Shown here: positions 1 through 6,444 of the stretch, in pieces
Layout of the letters: the number at the start of each line of letters is the position of its first letter
Position numbering within the stretch: position 1 is the stretch's first letter
DNA from: DASZVN01 sp035547055
GTDB taxonomy: Bacteria > Pseudomonadota > Alphaproteobacteria > Rhizobiales > Methylopilaceae
Length of the DNA stretch: 7,677 bases
Direction: 5' to 3'
Assembly: GCA_035547055.1 (NCBI GenBank)
Contig: DASZVN010000158.1
Location: forward strand, 1 to 7,677
The notes under the pieces: generated by a model
The model's database searches: none
What the model was told of the DNA's origin: nothing
What the model saw: only the letters and a program-made list of their open reading frames with translations
Program-made: the position numbers and the translations under genes

Positions 1-1129
1 CGACTGCACGGCGCCGAGCTTCCACGTCGGCAGCCTGGTGCAGATCATGATGCTGCGCTGGATGCAGAAGACCGGCCACCGGCCGCTGGTGCTCATGGGC
101 GGCGGCACGACGCGCGTCGGCGATCCTTCCGGCAAGGACGAGTCGCGCAAGGTGCTGTCCTACGCGGAGATCGACGCCAACAAGGCGGCACTGCGCGAGA
201 CCTTCGCCCGCTTCATCACCTTCGACGCCTCGCCGGCCGGCGCGATCATGGCCGACAACGCCGAGTGGCTGGCGCCGCTCAACTACATCGACTTCCTGCG
301 CGACGTCGGCCGCCACTTCTCCGTCAACCGCATGCTGACGATGGATTCGGTGAAGCTCCGGCTCGACCGCGAGCACGAGCTGTCGTTCCTCGAATTCAAC
401 TACATGATCCTGCAGGCCTACGACTTCGTCGAACTGGCGCGGCGCTACGACTGCGTGCTGCAGCTCGGCGGCTCCGACCAGTGGGGCAACATCGTCAACG
501 GCATCGAGCTCGGCCGCCGCATGGCCGACGCCGAGCTCTACGCGCTGACGACGCCGCTCCTCACCACCGCGACCGGCGCCAAGATGGGCAAGACCGCCCA
601 GGGCGCGGTATGGCTCGATGCGGATCTGCTCAGCCCCTACCAGTACTGGCAGTTCTGGCGCGACACCGCCGACGCCGACGTCGAGCGCTTCCTGAAGCTC
701 TTCACCGAGTTGCCGCTGGACGAGATCGCCCGTCTCGCCGCGCTGAAGGACCGCGAGATCAACGACGCCAAGAAGGTGCTCGCGACCGAGGCCACCGCCC
801 TCCTCCACGGCCGCGCGGCCGCCGAGGCCGCGGCGGCGGCGGCACGGGCGACCTTCGAGGAAGGCGGCCTCGCGACCGATCTGCCGACGGTCGCGGTCCG
901 CCGCGCCGAGCTGGAGGCCGGGCTGGGCGTGCTTTCAGCCTTCGTCGCCGCGGGCTTGACCGCCTCGAACGGCGAGGCCCGCCGCCAGGTCAAGGGCGGC
1001 GGCCTCCGCGTCAACGATCAGGTCGTGACCGACGAGCGCGCGACCCTAACCCCCGGCGACCTGACCCCCGAAGGGGTGGTGAAGCTCTCCCTCGGCAGGA
1101 AACGCCACGTGCTCCTGCGGCCGGAGTGA
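1..1129 (+). CDS. tyrS: Tyrosyl-tRNA synthetase, 5'-truncated by window edge
   Basis: Class I aminoacyl-tRNA synthetase that activates tyrosine with ATP and loads it onto tRNA-Tyr in the cytoplasm. The frame is open from base 2 and gives 375 residues to the TGA at 1127-1129. Bacterial TyrRS is usually about 410-425 residues, so roughly 35-40 N-terminal residues lie outside the window. Visible signatures: the HIGH-type motif as HVGS (fragment residues 8-11), the loop GGGTTRVGDPSGKDE, the tyrosine-site segment GGSDQWGN (bases ~470-490), and the KMSKS loop as KMGKT (from base 581). An alanine-rich helix precedes a C-terminal S4 RNA-binding domain (about bases 940-1125, with ASNGEARRQVKGGGLRVN). 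KMGKT in place of KMSKS is, as I recall, common in alphaproteobacterial TyrRS. The gene appears intact apart from the edge. No following gene is close enough to share its operon obviously; a long inverted repeat lies just downstream. Identification is secure. Confidence 0.97.
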   Translation, partial: DCTAPSFHVGSLVQIMMLRWMQKTGHRPLVLMGGGTTRVGDPSGKDESRKVLSYAEIDANKAALRETFARFITFDASPAGAIMADNAEWLAPLNYIDFLRDVGRHFSVNRMLTMDSVKLRLDREHELSFLEFNYMILQAYDFVELARRYDCVLQLGGSDQWGNIVNGIELGRRMADAELYALTTPLLTTATGAKMGKTAQGAVWLDADLLSPYQYWQFWRDTADADVERFLKLFTELPLDEIARLAALKDREINDAKKVLATEATALLHGRAAAEAAAAAARATFEEGGLATDLPTVAVRRAELEAGLGVLSAFVAAGLTASNGEARRQVKGGGLRVNDQVVTDERATLTPGDLTPEGVVKLSLGRKRHVLLRPE

Positions 1130-1143
1130 TCCGCACCGCCGTT

Positions 1144-1216
1144 GCAAACGACGCGAAGCAATCCAGGGCCACAAACGCCAGCGCCTGCGGGCCCTGGATT
1201 GCTTCGTCGGCTTTGC
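1144..1216. repeat. Long inverted repeat downstream of tyrS (dispersed-palindrome-like; possible terminator)
   Basis: Two perfect 17-nt arms (1154-1170 and 1190-1206, core GCAATCCAGGGCC / GGCCCTGGATTGC) flank a 19-nt spacer. Pairing continues imperfectly outward: GCAAA at 1144-1148 can pair with TTTGC at 1212-1216. The spacer could hold a further 3-bp stem (CGC 1176-1178 with GCG 1187-1189). There is no T-run after the right arm, so it is not a textbook intrinsic terminator, although the hairpin could still stop or protect tyrS mRNA. The core GAAGCAATCCAG / CTGGATTGCTTCG followed by a C+G-rich segment ending in GTGACGG resembles palindromic repeats I recall as dispersed in alphaproteobacterial intergenic regions. 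That family assignment is from memory and untested. The rest of the 1130-1361 spacer holds no gene and no promoter I would defend. Confidence 0.8.
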
Positions 1217-1350
1217 CGCCTCGCCGTGACGGACCCGAGCCGCGACAAACCGATCCCTCGAATTTTAGGGACTTTCCACACGGGCCCTTTCACCCCTCGC
1301 ATGTAGATCCAGCGGAAGTGCGGACGTGCGTGCTTCCAACACGATCGGAC

Positions 1351-1355
1351 AGGAG
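1351..1355 (+). promoter_or_regulatory. Shine-Dalgarno AGGAG deciding the HerA-like start
   Basis: AGGAG lies 6 nt before the in-frame GTG at 1362, the best-placed ribosome binding site near this 5' end. It favours the shorter start over the GTG at 1326, inside whose reading frame it would otherwise fall. Confidence 0.6.
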
Positions 1356-1361
1356 TGGGCG

Positions 1362-3167
1362 GTGGGGCAGGATACCTCGCGGCAGCAGAAGGCGGTGCTC
1401 GGGTCGGTGACGTCGGTCAAAGGCTCGAGCGTCGGCATCGCGCTCGACGACGCGGCCCCGCCCCAGCGCGCGACGGTCGGCACCTTCGTCGCCGTCCGCG
1501 CCGGCGGCGCCCATCTCGTCGGCATGCTGACGGCGCTGTCGCGCGACATCGATGGCGAGCGGCCGCGGGCGACCGGGCGTCTCGACCTTCTCGGACAGAT
1601 CGAAAGCGGGGCGCAGGGCGGCGCCCGCCGCTTCCGCCGCGGCGTCACCGAATACCCGGTCATCGGCGATCGGGTCGAGCTGATCGCAAGCGCCGACCTC
1701 AAGCTCATCTTCGCCGAAGAGGGCGACCGCGCCGCCGTCGGCGCCCTGCAGCAGGACCCCGGCACGGCGGTGTCGCTCCGGATCGACGACCTCGTCTCGA
1801 AGCATTTCGCCGTGCTCGGCACCACCGGCGTCGGCAAGTCGTGCGGCGTCGCCGTCATCCTCCGCGAGATCATGGCGGCGCGGGACGACCTGCGCATCTT
1901 CCTGCTCGACGGCCACAACGAATACGGCCGCTGCTTCGGCGACCGCGCCAACGTCATCAACGTCCGCAATCTCAAGCTGCCGTTCTGGCTGTTCAATTTC
2001 GACGAGATCCTCGACGTGATCTTCGGCGGCCGCCCGCCGGTGCCGGAGGAGGTCGAGATCCTCGCCGAGCTGATCCCGGTCGCCAAGGCGAGCTACAGCC
2101 AGTACCGCTCGCTCGCCGAGCGGGTGGTGGTGAAGCGGGTCGAGCCGTCGGCGACCGGCCTTACCGTCGACACCCCGGTGCCCTACGTGCTGCAGGACCT
2201 CCTGGCCCTCATCGACGATCGCATGGGCCGGCTCGAGAACCGCGTTTCGCGGCTGCATTACCATCGCCTGGTCTCGCGCATCGAGACGATCCGCAACGAT
2301 CCGCGCTACGCTTTCATGTTCGCCAACGCCAATGTCGGCGGCGACATGATGGCGGATCTCCTCGCCCACCTCTTCCGCATCGAATCGCCCGAGCAGCCGA
2401 TCAGCGTGATGCAGATGGCCGGCCTGCCGGTCGAGGTGATGGACGCGGTGGTCTCGGTGCTGTGCCGCCTCGCCTTCGACCTCGGCCTGTGGAGCGAGGG
2501 CCGCTTTCCGCTCCTGTTCGTCTGCGAGGAGGCCCACCGCTACGCCGCGGCCGACCGCACCATCGGCTTCAACCCGACCCGCCGCGCGCTGTCGCGCATA
2601 GCCAAGGAGGGGCGGAAATACGGCGTCTTCCTCGGCCTCGTCACCCAGCGACCGGCCGAGCTCGACCCCACCATCCTGTCGCAATGCTCGACCCTGTTCG
2701 GGATGCGGATGGCGAACGACGACGACCAGGCGCTGATGCGCTCGGCGGTGTCGGACGCAGCGACGACGCTGCTCGACTTCCTGCCCTCGCTCGGCACCCG
2801 CGAGGTCATCGGCTTCGGCGAGGGCGTCCCGCTGCCGGCGCGGCTGACGTTCAAGACGCTGCCGGACGACTTCCTGCCGCGCGCCGAGACTGCCGGCTAT
2901 CGCGCCCAAGAGGTCGGCGAAGCAACCGTGCGGGCGCTGCTCGACGGCGCGGTCGAGCGCTGGCGCGGAGCGACCATGGCTTCGCCGCGGCTGGCGCGGG
3001 AAGCACCGGTCGCAGCCGCTCCCGAGCCGCCGGTGGAAGCGCCGGTCCGCACGGCGCAGGCGGCGGCGCTCGATCAGATGCGCGAGCGCATGCTGCGGCG
3101 CCCCGAGCCGGCCGGCGTCAGGAGCTTCGCCGACGTTGCCCGCCGCGCCTCGGGCAAGGACGCGTGA
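1362..3167 (+). CDS. HerA-like ATPase (HAS-barrel plus DUF87/HerA core)
   Basis: Hexameric P-loop ATPase of the HerA/FtsK class. Archaeal relatives are DNA translocases that work with the NurA nuclease in end resection; the role of bacterial stand-alone members is poorly known. An N-terminal beta-rich HAS-barrel (residues ~10-125, GSVTSVKGSSVGIAL) precedes Walker A GTTGVGKS (153-160), the HerA motif DGHNEYG (183-189), a Walker B-type strand LLFVCEEAH with two glutamates at 389-390, and TQRPAEL (Q429 onward), a HerA-type sensor segment. The last ~80 residues are a Pro/Ala-rich linker and a basic helix, probably disordered in part. I chose the GTG at 1362 because AGGAG (1351-1355) sits 6 nt upstream and the HAS-barrel begins soon after. 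An in-frame GTG at 1326 with a weaker GGAAG upstream would add 12 residues. No nurA or other nuclease lies in the window. The next gene starts 2 bp after the stop, so the two are probably co-translated. No signal peptide or membrane segment seen. Confidence 0.85.
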   Translation: MGQDTSRQQKAVLGSVTSVKGSSVGIALDDAAPPQRATVGTFVAVRAGGAHLVGMLTALSRDIDGERPRATGRLDLLGQIESGAQGGARRFRRGVTEYPVIGDRVELIASADLKLIFAEEGDRAAVGALQQDPGTAVSLRIDDLVSKHFAVLGTTGVGKSCGVAVILREIMAARDDLRIFLLDGHNEYGRCFGDRANVINVRNLKLPFWLFNFDEILDVIFGGRPPVPEEVEILAELIPVAKASYSQYRSLAERVVVKRVEPSATGLTVDTPVPYVLQDLLALIDDRMGRLENRVSRLHYHRLVSRIETIRNDPRYAFMFANANVGGDMMADLLAHLFRIESPEQPISVMQMAGLPVEVMDAVVSVLCRLAFDLGLWSEGRFPLLFVCEEAHRYAAADRTIGFNPTRRALSRIAKEGRKYGVFLGLVTQRPAELDPTILSQCSTLFGMRMANDDDQALMRSAVSDAATTLLDFLPSLGTREVIGFGEGVPLPARLTFKTLPDDFLPRAETAGYRAQEVGEATVRALLDGAVERWRGATMASPRLAREAPVAAAPEPPVEAPVRTAQAAALDQMRERMLRRPEPAGVRSFADVARRASGKDA

Positions 3168-3169
3168 CC

Positions 3170-4831
3170 ATGAGCGCGGTTGGGCCGGGCGCGCCCGCTG
3201 CCGCCCTCGGCTCCCCGAGGGCCGAGCCGCTCGCCGACGGCATGGCGGAGGCGATCCTCGCGTCGCTGCCGATCGGCATCACCGTCCGCGGCAGCGACGG
3301 GCGTCGCCTTTTCAGCAACGCTTCGGCCGACGCGATAGCCCCAGGGGCCGCGCCGGAGGATGTCGAGGTCGCGACCGCGCGGATCGCGGTCGACGGCGAT
3401 GCGGTCGTGGTGGAGACCCGCCGCGACGTCAGCGGCCAGCGCCGGCTCGAGCGCGAGCTGTTCGACCGCGCCTATCTCGACGAGCTGACCGGGCTCGCCA
3501 ACCGCAGCCTGATCCGCCAGTCGACCGAGGAGCTGATCGCCGCGGCCGCGCCCGGCCACAAATTCGCGATGGCCTTCATCGACATCGACAATTTCAAGCA
3601 GATCAACGACTACTACAGCCACGGCGTCGGCGACCTGCTGCTGGTCAAGATCGCCAACCGGCTGTGCGAAACGGTGCGGGCGAGCGACATGGTCGCACGC
3701 ATCGGCGGCGACGAGTTCGTCGTCCTGCTCAACCCCGCGCCGGACGACGAGGCGCTGCGTGTCCTGGTCGAGCGCGTGGCGGCCCGCCTGAAGGAGCCGC
3801 TGTTCGTCGACGGCCAGGAGATCATGGCCTCGGCCTCGATCGGGGTCAGCGTATTTCCGCGCCACGGCGACACCTACGAGATGCTGCGCCAGAGCGCGGA
3901 CAGCGCGATGTACCGCGTCAAGAGCGGCATCAAGGGCGGCGTCGCCTTCTTCGATGCCACCATGGAGAAGGCGGCGACCGCCCGCATGGCGATCGAGCAG
4001 CGGCTCCGCCTCGCGATCCGCGACCGCCGCTTCGCCTGCGCCTACCAACCCAAGGTCGACATCCGCAAGGGCGGGGTCACCGGGGTCGAGGTGCTGCTGC
4101 GCTGGCGCGACGCCGACGGCGTGATCCAGGCGCCGGGCGAGTTCGTCGGCGTCGCCGTCGAGCTCGGCGTCATGGACGACATCACCCGGCTCGTCGTCGC
4201 CGAGACCATCGCCAATCTCGACCGCATCGACGCGGTGTTCGGGCCCGACGTCTCGATCAGCATCAATGTCGCCGCCAAGCAGGCCGACGATCCCGCCTTC
4301 ATGCAGACGCTGGCGGAGACGCTGGCGGCGTCGGGCGCGGCACACCGCTTCGTGGTCGAGGTGACCGAGGAGGCCTTCTTCGCCAAGAGCCGGTTCCAGC
4401 GCGAGGTGCTGCCCGGGCTGCGGGCGATCGGCGCCAAGGTCTCGATCGACGATTTCGGCGTCGGCTATTCGTCGCTGTCCGCGCTGGCCGACATCACCGC
4501 CGACGAGCTCAAGATCGACCGCTCCTTCATCACGCAGATCGAGCGCCGGCCGCGCAGCCAGCTCATCCTGCGCGCGATCGAGTCGCTCGCGACTGCGCTC
4601 GGCATGTCGATCGTGGCCGAGGGCGTCGAGACCGACGAGGAGCTGGGCTATCTGCGCGAGCAGACCAACATCCGCTACGTCCAGGGCTATTATTTCTTCC
4701 GTCCGATGTTCCTCGGCCAGATCGAGGCCGCGCCATGGGCCGGCGCCCCGGTCCGCGCCGCCGAGAGCGCCCGCGAAGACCCGGCCAACCGGCTCGTCGC
4801 CTTGCGCAGCGTCGCGCCGGCCCGGCGCTGA
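3170..4831 (+). CDS. PAS-like–GGDEF–EAL cyclic-di-GMP synthase/phosphodiesterase
   Basis: Probable bifunctional enzyme that makes and/or degrades c-di-GMP; 553 residues, with no signal peptide or transmembrane segment visible, so cytoplasmic. Residues ~25-85 are a short PAS-like region (LPIGITVRGSDGRRLFSN), then a signalling helix into the GGDEF domain. That domain starts with DELTGLANR (104-112) and has the intact signature GGDEF (179-183) and an inhibitory-site RASD (170-173), the standard five residues upstream. The EAL domain carries EVLLRW (E307), N366, E397 in EVTEE, DDFGVGYSS (D427, D428), K448, E484 in AEGVE, and Q505 in QGY, so the residues needed for phosphodiesterase activity all seem present; EVL for EAL keeps the metal-binding Glu. 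AAGGA (3156-3160) lies 9 nt before the ATG. The start is 2 bp after the HerA-like stop, implying one operon. Which activity dominates cannot be read from sequence. The stop is 7 bp from that of the convergent thiE-like gene. Confidence 0.93.
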   Translation: MSAVGPGAPAAALGSPRAEPLADGMAEAILASLPIGITVRGSDGRRLFSNASADAIAPGAAPEDVEVATARIAVDGDAVVVETRRDVSGQRRLERELFDRAYLDELTGLANRSLIRQSTEELIAAAAPGHKFAMAFIDIDNFKQINDYYSHGVGDLLLVKIANRLCETVRASDMVARIGGDEFVVLLNPAPDDEALRVLVERVAARLKEPLFVDGQEIMASASIGVSVFPRHGDTYEMLRQSADSAMYRVKSGIKGGVAFFDATMEKAATARMAIEQRLRLAIRDRRFACAYQPKVDIRKGGVTGVEVLLRWRDADGVIQAPGEFVGVAVELGVMDDITRLVVAETIANLDRIDAVFGPDVSISINVAAKQADDPAFMQTLAETLAASGAAHRFVVEVTEEAFFAKSRFQREVLPGLRAIGAKVSIDDFGVGYSSLSALADITADELKIDRSFITQIERRPRSQLILRAIESLATALGMSIVAEGVETDEELGYLREQTNIRYVQGYYFFRPMFLGQIEAAPWAGAPVRAAESAREDPANRLVALRSVAPARR

Positions 4832-4838
4832 CCCTCCC

Positions 4839-5471
4839 TCACCCGGCGCCTGCGGCCTTTTCGAGCGCCCGCAGCACATCCCGCACCCGCTGGGCGGGAT
4901 CGGCCGCGCGCATCACCTCGCCCATCACCGCCACGCCGGCTGCGCCGGCGCCGAGGCAGGCCGCGGCGTTGGCGGCCCCGACGCCGCCGAGGGCGTAGAC
5001 CGGCAGGCCCGCCGGCACCGCAGCGGCGAGCGCCGCCAAGCCGAGTGCCGGGCCGTAGCCCGGCTTGCTCGCGCTCGGGAAGATCGGCGACAGCGTCGCA
5101 TAGTCCGCCCCCGCGGTCCGAGCCGGCCCCAGCTCGTCGACCGCATGGGCGGAGAAGCCGACCAGGGCGCCCGGCCCGAGCCGGGTGCGGGCGTCGACGA
5201 CATCGTTCAGCGTCGCGACGTGGACGCCATCGGCCCCGACGAGCCGGGCCAGGTCGACGTCGCCGCCGACCGAGAGGCGGGCACCGGCGGCGCGGGCGGC
5301 CGCGACCAGTCCTTCGGCGATGCGGCGGCGGCGCAGCCGGTCGAGGTCCTTGTCGCGGAACAGGAGCCAGGGCGCGCCGGCGGCGATGACTGCGGCGCCG
5401 ATCTCTTCCAGCGGGACCCGCGCCTGATGGCGATCGGTGATGACGAGGAGCGGCGGCAGCCCCGCGCTCAC
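4839..5471 (-). CDS. thiE: ThiE/TenI-family protein (thiamine phosphate synthase or thiazole tautomerase)
   Basis: TIM-barrel protein of 210 residues, last in the thiOSGE cluster. ThiE joins the thiazole phosphate to HMP-PP to give thiamine phosphate; its relative TenI aromatises the thiazole product of ThiG. Family motifs: LLVITDR (8-14), FRDKD (38-42, where ThiE has Q-L-R-x-K), DGVHV (81-85), SAH (107-109), SPIFPSASKPGYG (128-140) and LGGV (161-164). The asparagine-aspartate of ThiE before the DGVH strand is replaced by VGGD (68-71), and the GQ-x-D stretch after it reads ATLND (86-90). By my manual alignment both metal/diphosphate-binding aspartates are therefore missing, which leans toward the TenI-like side, although such proteins are usually annotated as thiamine phosphate synthase. 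The GTG start at 5471 overlaps the thiG stop as GTGA and has no good Shine-Dalgarno, so translation is probably coupled. Family membership is sure; exact reaction is not. Confidence 0.88.
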   Translation of the reverse strand: MSAGLPPLLVITDRHQARVPLEEIGAAVIAAGAPWLLFRDKDLDRLRRRRIAEGLVAAARAAGARLSVGGDVDLARLVGADGVHVATLNDVVDARTRLGPGALVGFSAHAVDELGPARTAGADYATLSPIFPSASKPGYGPALGLAALAAAVPAGLPVYALGGVGAANAAACLGAGAAGVAVMGEVMRAADPAQRVRDVLRALEKAAGAG

Positions 5472-6238
5472 GAGCCGACCAGGCCGAGCTGCGGGCTCGA
5501 CGGCTCGGCCCGACTCCGCCGCGGGATGCGCCCGGCCCGATGCGCGAGCCGTCCGGCGGCTACGGCATGGCCCATCGCCGCGGCCATGAGCGCCGGGTTC
5601 GCCGCCTTGGCGACCGCAGTGTTGAGAAGGACGCCCGAGGCGCCCAGCTCCATCGCCTGGGCGGCATCGGAGGCGGTGCCGAGCCCGGCGTCGACGATCA
5701 CCGGCACCGGCGAGCGGGCGGCGATCAGCTCGAGATTCGCCGGGTTGGCGATGCCCATGCCGGAGCCGATCAGCGAGCCCATCGGCATCACCGCCGCGGC
5801 GCCGAGATCGGCCAGGCGCTGGCACACCACCGGATCGTCGTTGCAATAGGGCAGGACGACGAAGCCGCGGCCGACCAGCTCCTCGGTCGCGGCCAGAAGC
5901 TCCGTCACGTCGGGATAGAGCGTGTCGCGGTCGCCGATGACCTCGAGCTTGATCCAATCGGTGTCGAGCGCCTCGCGCGCCAGCTCGGCGGTCAGCACGG
6001 CGTCGTGCGCGGTTTCGCAGCCCGCGGTGTTCGGCAGGAACCGATAACCGGCGAGGAGCTTCACGGTGTCGGCGCCGTGGCCCGCCAGCGAAATGCGGCG
6101 GATCGACATCGTCACCATCGCTGTGCCGCTGGCGCGCACGGCGTCGAGCAGCACCTGCTGGTTGGGATAGCCCGCGGTGCCGAGGATGAGGCGCGAGGAC
6201 AGCGCCTCGCCGGCGATGACGAGGGGATCGTCGGCCAT
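5468..6238 (-). CDS. thiG: Thiazole synthase ThiG
   Basis: Builds the thiamine thiazole phosphate from 1-deoxy-D-xylulose 5-phosphate, dehydroglycine and the sulfur carried on ThiS thiocarboxylate. The 256 residues match the normal ThiG length. Key features: SRLILGTAGYPN near the start, LPNTAGC (68-74), K97 in WIKLEVIGD as the expected Schiff-base lysine, AVMPMGSLIGSGMGI (149-163), VIVDAGLGTASDA (180-192) and GVLLNTAVA (202-210). GSLIGSG differs from the commoner GSPIGSG by one residue. I chose the ATG at 6238 because GGAGG (complement of 6245-6249) is 6 nt upstream. Another in-frame ATG at 6244 abuts that site directly and would add two residues while giving an ATGA overlap with thiS. The TGA stop overlaps the GTG of the downstream thiE-like gene. 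The C-terminal tail AGRIPRRSRAEPSSP is typical of the family. Highly confident. Confidence 0.97.
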   Translation of the reverse strand: MADDPLVIAGEALSSRLILGTAGYPNQQVLLDAVRASGTAMVTMSIRRISLAGHGADTVKLLAGYRFLPNTAGCETAHDAVLTAELAREALDTDWIKLEVIGDRDTLYPDVTELLAATEELVGRGFVVLPYCNDDPVVCQRLADLGAAAVMPMGSLIGSGMGIANPANLELIAARSPVPVIVDAGLGTASDAAQAMELGASGVLLNTAVAKAANPALMAAAMGHAVAAGRLAHRAGRIPRRSRAEPSSPQLGLVGS

Positions 6239-6240
6239 GC

Positions 6241-6444
6241 TCATCCTCCCGGGAAGGCGCGGACGATTTCGACGCGGTCGCCGTCGGCGAGCGGCGTCTC
6301 GGCCCAGCGGTCGCGGCGGACGACGCGGCCGTTCAGGGCGATGGCGACGCCCTTGCGCGCCGGGTCGACGCCCTCGGCGAGGCAGAGCGCGGCAAGCGAG
6401 GGCGGCGCCTCGGCGCGGGGCTCGCCGTTGACGACGATGCTCAT
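6241..6444 (-). CDS. thiS: Sulfur carrier protein ThiS
   Basis: Small ubiquitin-like protein of 67 residues that donates sulfur to ThiG. It is normally adenylylated at its C-terminus by ThiF and converted to the thiocarboxylate with sulfur from a cysteine desulfurase; neither partner gene is in the window. The sequence starts MSIVVNGEPR, contains VAIALNGRVVRRDRW (33-47) and DGDRVEIVRAFPGG, ending in the obligatory Gly-Gly (66-67). The ATG at 6444 overlaps the thiO stop as ATGA and has GGAGG (complement of 6452-6456) 7 nt upstream. It lies between thiO and thiG, the classic setting. It is embedded within a longer open frame antisense/alternate to thiO, but only this segment has family motifs and a ribosome binding site. 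Confidence 0.95.
   Translation of the reverse strand: MSIVVNGEPRAEAPPSLAALCLAEGVDPARKGVAIALNGRVVRRDRWAETPLADGDRVEIVRAFPGG

Noticed and set aside
810..850. GCC/GCG-rich run in tyrS as a repeat expansion
   Set aside because: It encodes a poly-alanine stretch of a helix normally Ala/Glu-rich in TyrRS; no regular repeat unit beyond codon bias.
1254..1309. Small inverted repeat TCCCT-N8-AGGGA (1254-1271) and a TAGATC box (1304) as an operator/promoter for the HerA-like operon
   Set aside because: Five-base arms are easily due to chance, and no -35-like hexamer sits at a proper distance from the TAGATC box.
1290..2909. A 539-codon open frame antisense to the HerA-like gene
   Set aside because: It is rich in Arg, Ala, His and Asp with no recognisable domain, and mirrors a gene with clear Walker motifs. 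Long antisense frames are expected at this GC content.
1355..3169. In-frame 5' extension of the GGDEF-EAL reading frame across the HerA-like gene, as a giant fusion
   Set aside because: The extension is Arg/Pro/Ala-rich out-of-frame translation of the ATPase gene; protein-like sequence begins only at the ATG at 3170.
3074..4879. A 601-codon open frame antisense to the GGDEF-EAL gene
   Set aside because: Low-complexity acidic/basic composition and no motif; the opposite strand has a full set of GGDEF and EAL residues.
5472..5957. N-terminal extension of the thiE-like frame into thiG
   Set aside because: It is out-of-frame thiG; the GTG at 5471, overlapping the thiG stop, gives a normal-length protein.
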